DNA of 64,000 bases from Actinomadura_E scrupuli (GTDB lineage: Bacteria; Actinomycetota; Actinomycetes; Streptosporangiales; Streptosporangiaceae): the NCBI RefSeq assembly GCF_050971785.1, contig NZ_JBPCCU010000003.1:806001-870000 (forward strand). The letters run 5' to 3'. Below, piece by piece: positions 48,104 through 57,612 of this stretch. A program made the position numbers and the translations under genes. Position 1 is the first letter of the stretch. Each line of letters starts with the position of its first letter. The notes under the pieces are model-generated. The model was given only the letters and a program-made list of their open reading frames with translations. It was not told the DNA's origin and searched no databases.

Positions 48104-48970
48104 ATGTCCGACACGATCCCCGGTGGCCACCTGACGCTCGCGGACGACCTCCGGCTGAGCCGGATGGGCTACGGCGCGATGCAGCTGGCCGGTCCCGGCG
48201 TATGGGGCCCGCCGGCCGACCGCGCGGAGGCGGTGGCCGTGCTGCGCGAAGCCGTCGACCTCGGCGTCACGCACATCGACACCAGCGACTTCTACGGCCC
48301 GTTCACCGTCAACGAGGTCATCCGCGAGGCGCTGCACCCCTACCCCGACACGCTGCACATCGTCACGAAGGTCGGAGCGCGGCGCGCGCCGGACCGGTCG
48401 TGGCCGGCCGCCCTGGCGCCCGGCGAGCTCGTCACCGCCGTGCACGAGAACCTCGAGCACCTCGGGCTCGACGTGCTCGACGTCGTCAACCTGCGGGTCG
48501 GCGCGCCGGAGGGCCCGACGCCAGGGTCGATCGCGGAGCCGTTCGCCGCGCTCGCCGGGCTGCGGGAGAAGGGCCTGATCCGGCACCTGGGGGTGAGCGG
48601 CGTCTCCGCCGAGCAGCTGGCCGAGGCCCGGTCGATCGCGCCCGTCGTGTGCGTGCAGAACTACTACAACCTCGCCCACCGTGACGACGACGCGCTCGTC
48701 GCCCGGTGTGCCGAGCTGGGCATCGCCTACACGCCGTTCTTCCCGCTCGGCGGCTTCTCGCCGCTGAAGTCCGGCGTGCTCGACGACGTCGCCTCCGGGC
48801 TGGGCGCGACACCCCGGCAGGTGGCGCTCGCCTGGCTGCTGCGGCGCTCGCCGACGATCCTGCTCATCCCGGGGACGTCATCGGTCGCGCATCTCCGCGA
48901 GAACGTCGCCGCGGCCGCCCTCGACCTGCCCGCGGACGCGGTCGAGCGGCTCGACCGTATAGGGGGGTGA
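48104..48970 (+). CDS. Aldo/keto reductase (YdbC-like)
   Basis: This is a 288-residue NADPH-dependent oxidoreductase with a TIM barrel. The active-site Asp and Tyr are in THIDTSDFYGPF and the Lys in IVTKVGARR. The position of the usual catalytic His reads DVVNLRVG, with Asn instead, as I recall for the E. coli YdbC subgroup. The cofactor site is TPRQVALAWLLRR and LLIPGTSS. AGAGGAA lies 4 nt before the ATG. The substrate is unknown. It lies downstream of corA, with 149 bp between. Confidence 0.92.
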   Translation: MSDTIPGGHLTLADDLRLSRMGYGAMQLAGPGVWGPPADRAEAVAVLREAVDLGVTHIDTSDFYGPFTVNEVIREALHPYPDTLHIVTKVGARRAPDRSWPAALAPGELVTAVHENLEHLGLDVLDVVNLRVGAPEGPTPGSIAEPFAALAGLREKGLIRHLGVSGVSAEQLAEARSIAPVVCVQNYYNLAHRDDDALVARCAELGIAYTPFFPLGGFSPLKSGVLDDVASGLGATPRQVALAWLLRRSPTILLIPGTSSVAHLRENVAAAALDLPADAVERLDRIGG

Positions 48971-49009
48971 CGCGCGGGCCGCGCGAGGGTGTGTGAGCCG
49001 CGGCCCGGG

Positions 49010-49717
49010 TCAGAACCCGCCGGGCCCCGGCCCGGGCGGGTGGGCCCGGTCCTCGTCCGCACCCGCGGCCGCCGCGCGCTGGAAGGCGGCCGGCGCGGGC
49101 GGCGGGCCGAGCAGGACGGCCCACAGGTGGGAGGGGGTCCCCGCGGCCTCCAGGCGCCGGCGCATCCGTTCCACGGTGCCCCTCGTCGGCAGCGCCAGGG
49201 CGAGGAGCAGCGGGTAGCCGAGCACGAATCCGGCGGCGAACGGCACCTCGCTGTGGCTGATCACCGCGAGCGCCAGGCCCAGCAGGATCACCGCGTCGCC
49301 GAGCGCGAACCGCAGGAACAGCGCCTGCCGGAACGCCACCGCGGCCAGTTCCGCGGTCCGCCGCGGCTCCGCCGCCGGGCCGGGCGTCAACGGCAGCGCC
49401 CGCGGCGACCTGACTCCCACCACGACGGCCACCACGAACGCCAGCAGCAGCGGGACGAACACCCAGCCGGGCAGGTCGCCGAACCTGCTCTTGCCGTCCC
49501 GCACCACGAACGGGACGATCGCCGAGATCGCCAGCGGTGTGACGACCAGTGTCAGCATGGTCGCCCGCAGCTGGCGCAGCATGGTCGGCGGGCCCCCGCG
49601 CAGCGAGGCCAGGTATCCCCGGTCGGCCTCGGGCCCGGTGCCGAACAGCGGTCCACCGGACGGCCCCTGCCACCCGGCGGAATCCGGCGGCGGCTCGGAG
49701 GACTGCGGGAACGCCAT
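49010..49717 (-). CDS. Four-helix membrane protein of unknown function
   Basis: This 235-residue protein has a Pro/Gly-rich cytoplasmic N-terminus (1-50). Two pairs of hydrophobic helices follow, around residues 53-73, 85-105, 145-165 and 170-190. The tail is Ala/Arg/Pro-rich. No family was recognised. The ATG at 49717 has TAACGT 8 nt upstream and no Shine-Dalgarno, so a leaderless start is likely. It is convergent with the aldo/keto reductase and lies just downstream of uppP (70-bp gap). Confidence 0.75.
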   Translation of the reverse strand: MAFPQSSEPPPDSAGWQGPSGGPLFGTGPEADRGYLASLRGGPPTMLRQLRATMLTLVVTPLAISAIVPFVVRDGKSRFGDLPGWVFVPLLLAFVVAVVVGVRSPRALPLTPGPAAEPRRTAELAAVAFRQALFLRFALGDAVILLGLALAVISHSEVPFAAGFVLGYPLLLALALPTRGTVERMRRRLEAAGTPSHLWAVLLGPPPAPAAFQRAAAAGADEDRAHPPGPGPGGF

Positions 49718-49787
49718 GGGGCAGTACGTTACAGCGCCGCCGGCCGAAGAGGACAACGGTTGGTGATTGCCCGCCGGCCGGTGAGCG

Positions 49788-50633
49788 TCAGCCGCCCGTG
49801 GCCTGGATCGCGCCGGCGGCGAGCAGCCCGAGCAGGATCCCGCCGACCGCGACCCGGTAGTAGACGAACAGCAGCGTCGAGTGCTTGACCAGGTACTTGA
49901 GCAGCCACGCGATCGAGGCGTATCCCACCACGAAGGACACCACCGTGGCGATCACCGTGCCGGTGACGTCGATGTTCCCGTCGCCCACCTTGCGCAGCTC
50001 GAACAGCCCGGACAGCACCACCGCGGGAACCGAGAGCAGGAAGGAGTAGCGGGCCGCGGCCTCCCGGGTGTACCCGAGGAACAGCCCGCCGGTGATCGTG
50101 GAGCCCGAGCGGGAGGAGCCCGGGATGAGGGCCAGCGCCTGGAAGCCGCCGATGATGAGGCCGTCGCGCAGGTTCAGGTCGGAGACCTGGCGCTGCTGCC
50201 GGCCGGCCCATTCCGCCACCATCAGCAGCAGGCCCATGACGATGAGCATCGAGGCGTTCAGCCACAGGTTGCGGGCGGGCTTCTCGATGAAGTCCTTGAA
50301 CGCCAGGCCGAACACGCTGACCGGCACCGTGCCCCAGATGATGTACCAGCCCATCCGGGCGTCCAGCTCGCCGCGCAGCTCCTTCTTCCACAGGCTCTGC
50401 GTCCACGTCATCGTGATCCGGTAGATGTCCTTCCAGAAGTAGATGAGCACCGCCGCCATGGTGCCGAGCTGGATGATCGCCGTGAACGCCGCACCGGGGT
50501 CGCGTTCCCAGCTCTTGAGCCCGAGGTCGTAGGCGACGCTCGGCACGATGAGCAGATGGGCCGAACTGGAGATCGGCAGGAACTCCGTGAGTCCCTGGAC
50601 GATGCCGAGCACGGTGGCTTCAACGACGTTCAC
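49788..50633 (-). CDS. uppP: Undecaprenyl-diphosphatase UppP/BacA
   Basis: This integral membrane enzyme dephosphorylates undecaprenyl pyrophosphate to recycle the lipid carrier for peptidoglycan and other polymers, and raises bacitracin tolerance. The 281-residue protein has the catalytic GIVQGLTEFLPISSSAHL near the N-terminus and the second motif ALIPGSSRSGSTI near 165-180, with about eight membrane segments. The GTG start is the first in frame; a GAGGGG stretch lies about 12 nt upstream, a little far. In M. tuberculosis uppP (Rv2136c) lies next to the DUF3090 block, as here. Confidence 0.95.
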   Translation of the reverse strand: MNVVEATVLGIVQGLTEFLPISSSAHLLIVPSVAYDLGLKSWERDPGAAFTAIIQLGTMAAVLIYFWKDIYRITMTWTQSLWKKELRGELDARMGWYIIWGTVPVSVFGLAFKDFIEKPARNLWLNASMLIVMGLLLMVAEWAGRQQRQVSDLNLRDGLIIGGFQALALIPGSSRSGSTITGGLFLGYTREAAARYSFLLSVPAVVLSGLFELRKVGDGNIDVTGTVIATVVSFVVGYASIAWLLKYLVKHSTLLFVYYRVAVGGILLGLLAAGAIQATGG

Positions 50634-50828
50634 AAGCGGTGATTCCCCTCACGGGTAGAGCGGCCCAGAGCTGATGATGATCCCCAACGCGGCAGCCTAG
50701 TGCCCAGGCACCGGGCGTTCGCCCGGTTCCGGAGAACGTATTTCTACATACATGTCGATGATCGGCCTTACCATACCCGCAGGCCGGGGCCCACCGTGCC
50801 GACGCGGCGTTTCCCCGATGAGGCACGG

Positions 50829-50834
50829 TAATCT
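50829..50834 (+). promoter_or_regulatory. -10 box of the second aldo/keto reductase (leaderless)
   Basis: TAATCT lies 8 nt before the ATG at 50843, with no Shine-Dalgarno. Confidence 0.45.
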
Positions 50835-50842
50835 GCCCGCCT

Positions 50843-51781
50843 ATGAAGCAGCGCCACCTTGGGCGGAGCGGGCTCACGGTGTCACGCCTGGGCCTGGGCA
50901 CCATGACGTGGGGCCAGGACACCGACGCCGACGAGGCGACGGCACAGCTGACCGCGTTCGTCCGCGCGGGCGGCACCCTCGTCGACACCGCCGACGTCTA
51001 CTGCGAGGGCGACAGCGAGCGCCTGCTCGGCCATCTCCTGCGCGAGGTGGTGCACCGCGACGACCTGGTCATCGCCACGAAGTCCGCCATCACCCCGGAC
51101 GGCCGCTACGACGCGTCCCGCCGCCACCTGCTGAGCTCCCTCGACGCCTCGCTGGACCGGCTCGGGATCGACCACGTCGACCTCTGGCAGCTGCACACCT
51201 ACGATCCGGCGACACCGCTGGAGGAGACGCTGACCGCGGTGGACGAGGCGGTCCGCTCCGGCCGGGCCCGCTACGCCGGAGTGGCGAACTACGCGGCATG
51301 GCAGCTTGCCACCGCCGCCACCTGGCAGCGATCCTGGCCTGGCCGCACCCCGATCGTGTCGGCCCAGCTGGAGTACTCCCTGCTGAGCCGGGACATCGAA
51401 CGGGAGGTGGTGCCCGCCGCGCTGGACGCCGGGGTGGGCCTGCTGCCGTGGTCCCCGCTCGGCCGCGGCGTGCTCACCGGGAAGTACCGCACCGGGATCC
51501 CCGCCGACTCCCGTGGCGCGACCCCGCACCTGGCCGAGTTCGTCCGCCCGTACCTGGGCGAGCAGAGCCGGCGGATCGTGGAGTCGGTGACCACGGCCGC
51601 CGAGGGGCTGGGCGTCTCGCCGCTGGCCGTGGCGCTCAGCTGGGTACGCGACCAGCCCGGCGTGGTGGCTCCCATCGTGGGAGCCCGCACCTCTGGACAA
51701 CTCCTGGCCATACTCCAGGCCGAGGACCTCATCTTGCCGCAGGAGATCCGTGACGCCCTCGATGACGTATCCGACATCTGA
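50843..51781 (+). CDS. Aldo/keto reductase
   Basis: This 312-residue NADPH-dependent oxidoreductase has a complete catalytic tetrad: Asp and Tyr in LVDTADVYCEGDSE, Lys in VIATKSAITPDG, and His in DLWQLHTYDP. The C-terminal cofactor loop is SPLAVALSWVRDQPGVVAPIVGARTSGQL. It is closer to the YghZ/Kv-beta-like AKR group than to the AKR at 48104. Its last codons overlap the start of the RecD2-like gene, so the two are probably co-transcribed, though no functional link is obvious. Confidence 0.93.
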   Translation: MKQRHLGRSGLTVSRLGLGTMTWGQDTDADEATAQLTAFVRAGGTLVDTADVYCEGDSERLLGHLLREVVHRDDLVIATKSAITPDGRYDASRRHLLSSLDASLDRLGIDHVDLWQLHTYDPATPLEETLTAVDEAVRSGRARYAGVANYAAWQLATAATWQRSWPGRTPIVSAQLEYSLLSRDIEREVVPAALDAGVGLLPWSPLGRGVLTGKYRTGIPADSRGATPHLAEFVRPYLGEQSRRIVESVTTAAEGLGVSPLAVALSWVRDQPGVVAPIVGARTSGQLLAILQAEDLILPQEIRDALDDVSDI

Positions 51782-53483
51782 CCACGCCCCGCTCACCGAG
51801 CTGCTGAGCGCGGCGGGGGTCCCGGGGGCGTACGTGGCACCCGCCGCGGCCGCGCTCGGCGACCGCGCCGCCGAGGTGCTGCGCTCGGATCCGTGGCAGC
51901 TGCTGCTGGTGCCCGGGGTCGGGCCCCGGCAGGCCGACCACTTCGCCCGGCGGCTGCTCGGGGAGCAGGCCGATCCGGCGGACCCGCGCCGCGGCGCCGC
52001 CCTGGTCACGCACCTGATGCTGCGCGCCGCCCGGGAGGGCGACACGTCGGTGCCCGTGCCGGAGGTGATCGCGGCGCTGGCCGAGCTGAAGGTCGCCGAG
52101 CCCGTGCGCGCCGTGATGGGCGCACTGGACGAGGCACGGGTGATGGGGTTCGCGGTCGAGCCGGACGAGCCCGACGACCTCGACGACGACCTGCCCGAGC
52201 CCGAGGAGTTCCTCTCCCTCGAACGCTACGCGACGGCCGAGGAGGCGGTCGCCGAGGGCGTCATGCGGCTGACCGCCACCGCGGAGCCGTTCCCGCTGGA
52301 CGGCCTGGAGGACTCCCCCGCGACCGCGGCGGCGTTCGGCCACGGCGTGAGCGTCGTCTCCGGCCCCGGCCACGAGTCCGCCGCCCGCGCGCTGTGCGCC
52401 GCGGCGGGCGGGCTCGCGGTGGCCGTCGTCACCGCCACGGACCGGTCCGCGGCCGATCTGGCCGCCCTGCTCCCCGGCACGGACGGCACGGAGGGCACGG
52501 ACGGCCCCAGGGGCGTCACCGTGCTGTCGCTGCACCGGCTCCTGGAGGCGCACGAGGCACCGGGCGGCATCGCGTTCGCCCGCGGTGAGCAGCGGCCCCT
52601 GGACGCGCGGCTCGTGGTCGTCATGGAGGCTCCGGCCCTCGACGTGGAGCTCGCGGCGGCGCTGGTCGAGGCGTGCGCGGACGGCACCCACCTGGTGCTG
52701 GCGGGCGACCCGGCGGGGCTGCCGCCCGCGGCCGCCGGGCAGGTCTTCGCCGACGTGGCGGCCTCCGGCACGGTGCCGGTCACCCGGGTACGGGAGCCGG
52801 GCGTCCCGTCCGGGCCGATCGGCGCGCTGACCGCGGCCGTACGCCTCGGCGAGCTGCCCCGGGTCGACGCACCGGACCGGGAGGTCGTGATCGTGCCGGC
52901 CGGCGACCCGCGCGAGGCGGTGCACCGCACGGCCCAGCTCGTGGCCGACTCGATCCCGCGGGCGCTCGGGGTGGCGGGCGGCGACATCCAGGTGGTCACC
53001 CCCGCACAGCGGGGCGACGCGGGCGCCGTCGCCCTCAACGCCGCGCTGAAGGCACGGCTGAACCCCGGCCCGGGTGCGTACGCGGGCTTCGACGTCGGTG
53101 ACCGGGTGGTGGTGACGGGGGCGTTGCCGGGCGCCCCCGCCGGGGAGACCGGGACAGTGACCGGAGCGGGCGACGCCGGGCTGGAGGTCGCCTTCCCGGC
53201 CGGCCCGGCGGTGGTGCCCGCCGCGCTGGTGTCCCGGCTGCGGCACGGCTGGGCCATCACGGTCCAGATGTCGCAGGGGACGCACTGGCCGGCCGTGGTC
53301 GCGGTCCTGCCCGCCGAGGCGGGCCCGCTGCTGTCGCGGGCGCTGGTGCTCACCGCCGTGAGCCGGGCCCGGTGCCACGTGTCGGTGGTGCACGCGGCGG
53401 GTCCCGCGCTGGCCCATGCCGTCCGCGACGTCCACCTGCCGCCCCGGCGGACCCGGCTCCCCGGGCTGCTGCAGGGGCTGTAG
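51750..53483 (+). CDS. RecD2-like protein with degenerate helicase motifs
   Basis: This 577-residue protein has the layout of RecD2 helicases. An N-terminal helix-hairpin-helix (WQLLLVPGVGPRQADHFARRLLG, about 48-72) is followed by two helicase-like domains. The Walker A position reads SGPGHESAA near 204-212 where active RecD2 has GGPGTGKT, so Lys and Thr are missing. Walker B reads VVVMEAPALD instead of DEAS; motif III reads GDPAGLP instead of GDPDQLP. The final domain keeps ITVQMSQGTHWPAVV and LVLTAVSRAR. ATP hydrolysis is therefore unlikely. The GTG at 51750 has AGGAG 4 nt upstream; an ATG at 51762 is the alternative. It overlaps the aldo/keto reductase gene. Confidence 0.85.
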   Translation: MTPSMTYPTSDHAPLTELLSAAGVPGAYVAPAAAALGDRAAEVLRSDPWQLLLVPGVGPRQADHFARRLLGEQADPADPRRGAALVTHLMLRAAREGDTSVPVPEVIAALAELKVAEPVRAVMGALDEARVMGFAVEPDEPDDLDDDLPEPEEFLSLERYATAEEAVAEGVMRLTATAEPFPLDGLEDSPATAAAFGHGVSVVSGPGHESAARALCAAAGGLAVAVVTATDRSAADLAALLPGTDGTEGTDGPRGVTVLSLHRLLEAHEAPGGIAFARGEQRPLDARLVVVMEAPALDVELAAALVEACADGTHLVLAGDPAGLPPAAAGQVFADVAASGTVPVTRVREPGVPSGPIGALTAAVRLGELPRVDAPDREVVIVPAGDPREAVHRTAQLVADSIPRALGVAGGDIQVVTPAQRGDAGAVALNAALKARLNPGPGAYAGFDVGDRVVVTGALPGAPAGETGTVTGAGDAGLEVAFPAGPAVVPAALVSRLRHGWAITVQMSQGTHWPAVVAVLPAEAGPLLSRALVLTAVSRARCHVSVVHAAGPALAHAVRDVHLPPRRTRLPGLLQGL

Positions 53484-53547
53484 CGGCCGCCCGCGCGCCG
53501 AGATGTCAGGTGATATGCCGGTTTCTGGGGTATCTGGCGAGCAGCAC

Positions 53548-53589
53548 GTGACTTTTGATCTCCCTATGCGTTAGACAGGGTGTCCAACG
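53548..53589 (+). promoter_or_regulatory. Promoter with overlapping palindrome for the secreted protein gene
   Basis: TGACTT, a 17-nt spacer and TAGACA (53548-53576) resemble a promoter. An imperfect inverted repeat, GCGTTAGACA and TGTCCAACGC with a GGG spacer (53567-53589), covers the -10 box. A repressor bound there would block transcription. Confidence 0.5.
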
Positions 53590-53607
53590 CAGACACAGGG
53601 GAGTGAG

Positions 53608-54231
53608 ATGCCCGACCAGCGACGCTTTCGGCGCCTCGGAGTCACCTCGGCGGCGGTAACGGTGGGCGCGTTCGCGCTTCTGATCGGGGGCGCGAGCCCC
53701 GCCGACGCGGCGACGACCAAGTGCGCCATGGGGCACGACCCCGCCACCACGGTCAAGAGCATCGAGTGCCAGCTCAAGGAGACGGGCCAGGCCATCCAGA
53801 AGGTGATCGACCAGCTCACCCACAAGGCTCCCCCGCCGGTGAAGACGCCCGTCAAGAAGCCGCCCGTGAAGATGACTCCGGCGAAGAAGCCCGTCAAGCG
53901 GACGCAGGCCGCCCCGGCGGTCCCGCAGGGCGCCGCGGGCGGCGGGGGCGGCGGGGCGACCCCGCTGAACAACCCGGGCTCGGTGCGGCCCTACACCCCC
54001 CAGGGCACCACGCCGCAGCTGCCCGGCCTGCTGCCGGAACAGCCGCAGGTGGCCGAGCAGCAGCCGGCCGGCCCGATCACCGAGACGCACCTGGTGGCAC
54101 CGGTCGCCCAGACCGAGCGGCAGCCCCCGGCCTCGCCGGTGTGGATCGCCGGCGCGGCGGGCATGGCGGGCGCCGTGGGCGCGCTCAACCTGAGCCTGGC
54201 CCGCCGGCACCGGCGGCTCCGCGTCAGGTGA
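53608..54231 (+). CDS. Secreted or cell-surface Lys/Pro-rich protein with C-terminal membrane anchor
   Basis: This 207-residue protein has no recognised family. A signal peptide (1-34, ending SPADA) precedes a short helical segment with two cysteines (KCAMGHDP, IECQLKE). A Lys/Pro-rich stretch (about 72-95, alternating KTP, KKP, KPV) could bind acidic wall polymers. Gly-, Pro- and Gln-rich linkers follow. A C-terminal hydrophobic helix, VWIAGAAGMAGAVGALNL, ends in a basic tail (ARRHRRLRVR). This suggests membrane attachment with the body outside; no LPxTG motif is present. GGGAG lies just before the ATG, and a strong terminator follows. Confidence 0.75.
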   Translation: MPDQRRFRRLGVTSAAVTVGAFALLIGGASPADAATTKCAMGHDPATTVKSIECQLKETGQAIQKVIDQLTHKAPPPVKTPVKKPPVKMTPAKKPVKRTQAAPAVPQGAAGGGGGGATPLNNPGSVRPYTPQGTTPQLPGLLPEQPQVAEQQPAGPITETHLVAPVAQTERQPPASPVWIAGAAGMAGAVGALNLSLARRHRRLRVR

Positions 54232-54269
54232 GCGCGCGCCGGGTGGGCGCGAGCCGGACACGACGTGCG

Positions 54270-54298
54270 AAGGCCCGGTCCTGAAGAGACCGGGCCTT
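54270..54298. terminator. Bidirectional terminator
   Basis: AAGGCCCGGTC and GACCGGGCCTT form an 11-bp stem around a 7-nt loop, with a T-run on the plus side and a shorter one on the minus side. It lies between the secreted-protein gene and the convergent fabI. Confidence 0.8.
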
Positions 54299-54339
54299 TC
54301 GCCGTGCGCGCACCGGCGGGCCCGCCGGGAACGGCGCGC

Positions 54340-55119
54340 TCAGGCGCCCATCGCGTGGACGCCGCCGTCCACGTGCACGATCTCGCCGGTCGTCGCCGGG
54401 AACCAGTCCGACAGCAGCGCCGCGCAGGCGCGTGCGGTGGGCCCCGCGTCGGAGACGTCCCAGCCGAGCGGTGCGCGCTCGGGCCACTCGTTGGACAGCG
54501 CGTCGACACCGGGAATGCTCTTGGCCGCCATGGTGCTCAGCGGGCCGGCCGCGACCAGGTTGACCCGGACCCCGTGCGGGCCGAGATAGCGGGCGAGGTA
54601 GCGGGAGCAGGACTCCAGCCCGGCCTTGGCCACGCCCATCCAGTCGTAGATCGGCCAGGACACGCTGGCGTCGAAGGTGAGGCCGACCACCGACCCGCCC
54701 TCCTTCATCAGCGGCAGGCACGCCATCGTGAGGGACTTCAGCGAGTACGTGGAGATCTGCACCGCGGTGGCGACGTCCTCCCAGGAGGTCTCCAGGAAGT
54801 TGCCGCCCATCGCGCTCTGCGGCGCGAAGCCGATCGAGTGCACGACGCCGTCGAGACCGTCGAGGTGCTCGCGCACCCGGTCCGACAGCGTGCCGAGCTG
54901 CTCGGTGTCGGTCACGTCCAGCTCCAGGACCGGGGGCGGCGCGCCCTCCAGGCCGGAGGGCAGCCGCTTGGCGATGCGCTCCACCAGGCTCATCCGGCCG
55001 AAACCGGTCAGCACGATCTGCGCGCCCTCCTGCTGCGCCATCTTCGCCACATGGAATCCGATCGAGGAGTCCGTCAGGACTCCGGTGACCAGGATCCGCT
55101 TTCCTTCGAGAATTCCCAT
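54340..55119 (-). CDS. fabI: Enoyl-[acyl-carrier-protein] reductase (NADH), FabI/InhA type
   Basis: This enzyme reduces trans-2-enoyl-ACP in the last step of each fatty-acid elongation cycle (FAS II), using NADH. The 259-residue protein has the nucleotide-binding start GILEGKRILVTGVLTDSSIG, the VVHSIGFAP segment, and the FabI catalytic pair Y-x6-K in YDWMGVAK. The C-terminal GEIVHVDGGVHAMGA is typical. GGAG lies 6 nt before the ATG. It is downstream of fabG with a 91-bp gap, the same order as mabA-inhA in mycobacteria, and is the kind of target hit by isoniazid or triclosan-like inhibitors. Confidence 0.96.
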   Translation of the reverse strand: MGILEGKRILVTGVLTDSSIGFHVAKMAQQEGAQIVLTGFGRMSLVERIAKRLPSGLEGAPPPVLELDVTDTEQLGTLSDRVREHLDGLDGVVHSIGFAPQSAMGGNFLETSWEDVATAVQISTYSLKSLTMACLPLMKEGGSVVGLTFDASVSWPIYDWMGVAKAGLESCSRYLARYLGPHGVRVNLVAAGPLSTMAAKSIPGVDALSNEWPERAPLGWDVSDAGPTARACAALLSDWFPATTGEIVHVDGGVHAMGA

Positions 55120-55210
55120 ACCCTGCTCCACTTCGTGCGGCTGCGCCGCGATGTCCTGTCCGCGCCCCGAACGCTCAGGGGGCTCCGCGCGCTCGGCGGA
55201 TCGGTCGTGT

Positions 55211-55915
55211 TCAGTGCCCCATGCCGAGTCCGCCGTCGACCGGGATCACCGCTCCGGTGATGTAGGCGGCATCGTCGCTCGCCAGGAACCGTACGACCTT
55301 GGCGATCTCCTCGGGGGCAGCCACGCGGCCGAGCGGGATCACGTTCTTGATCGCGGCCTGCTGCTTGTCGTCGAGCACGGCCGTCATGTCGGTGTCGACG
55401 AAGCCCGGCGCGACCACGTTGGTGGTGATGTTGCGGGAGCCCAGCTCACGGGCGAGGGACCGCGCGAGCCCGACCAGGCCGGCCTTGGAGGCGGCGTAGT
55501 TGGCCTGGCCGGCGGAGCCGAGCAGCCCCACCACCGAGGAGATGAGGATGATCCGGCCCTTGCGCATGCGCATCATGCCCTTGACGGCCCGCTTGGAGAC
55601 CCGGAAGGCGCCGGTCAGGTTGGTGTCGACCACCGAGCTGAAGGCGTCCTCGCTCATCAGGGCCAGCAGGTTGTCCTTGGTCACCCCGGCGTTGGCCACC
55701 ACGACCTCGACCGGGCCCTGCTCCGCCTCGATCTTGCCGAAGGCGGCGTCGACGTCCTCCCAGCTGGTGACGTCGCACTTCACGCCGAACAGGCCCTCGG
55801 GCGGCTCCCCTGACCTGTAGGTGACGGCCACCGCGTCACCGGCCGCGGCCAGCTCCCGGGCGATGGCCAGGCCGATACCCCTGTTGCCCCCGGTCACAAG
55901 GACTGAGCGACTCAT
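55211..55915 (-). CDS. fabG: 3-oxoacyl-[acyl-carrier-protein] reductase FabG
   Basis: This is the NADPH-dependent ketoreductase of FAS II. The 234-residue short-chain dehydrogenase has SVLVTGGNRGIGLAIA (cofactor loop), the NAG motif in VVANAGVTKDN, and the catalytic Ser in LISSVVGLLG. The YxxxK pair is in NYAASKAG, and the tail is ITGAVIPVDGGLGMGH. GGAGG lies 7 nt before the ATG. It is upstream of fabI in the same operon. Compared with mycobacterial MabA it lacks an N-terminal extension. Confidence 0.95.
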   Translation of the reverse strand: MSRSVLVTGGNRGIGLAIARELAAAGDAVAVTYRSGEPPEGLFGVKCDVTSWEDVDAAFGKIEAEQGPVEVVVANAGVTKDNLLALMSEDAFSSVVDTNLTGAFRVSKRAVKGMMRMRKGRIILISSVVGLLGSAGQANYAASKAGLVGLARSLARELGSRNITTNVVAPGFVDTDMTAVLDDKQQAAIKNVIPLGRVAAPEEIAKVVRFLASDDAAYITGAVIPVDGGLGMGH

Positions 55916-56103
55916 CAGCAAACCTCCGTAAGGAACATCACACCAGCGACCGAGCGTAGCGGTCCACCTCCTGGAAGGAGATGTCGCCCGGCGACAACTT
56001 CCGGCGCCCAGGCTTGTCGGAACCCCGCCGGGACGGCCCGCCGGCGCGGCCCGTGAGGCCTCGCGTACCGGTGCCACGCCCCACGCGGCCGGCCCGGGCA
56101 CGG

Positions 56104-56109
56104 TAAGTT
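56104..56109 (+). promoter_or_regulatory. -10 box of tldD (leaderless)
   Basis: TAAGTT lies 6 nt before the GTG start, with no Shine-Dalgarno. Confidence 0.5.
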
Positions 56110-56115
56110 GCGCAG

Positions 56116-57608
<1,493 letters not shown>

Positions 57609-57612
<4 letters not shown>

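Noticed and set aside
48864..49673. 269-codon minus-strand frame overlapping the membrane protein at 49010-49717
   Set aside because: The alternative frame is Arg/Gly/Ala-rich without helices; the 49010-49717 frame has four clear membrane segments and a -10 box before its ATG.
55938..56000. Peptide-like sequence GDISFQEVDRYARSLV upstream of fabG
   Set aside because: It looks protein-like but belongs to a frame that begins inside tldD on the opposite strand, and has no start of its own with a convincing upstream element. It was not called as a leader gene.
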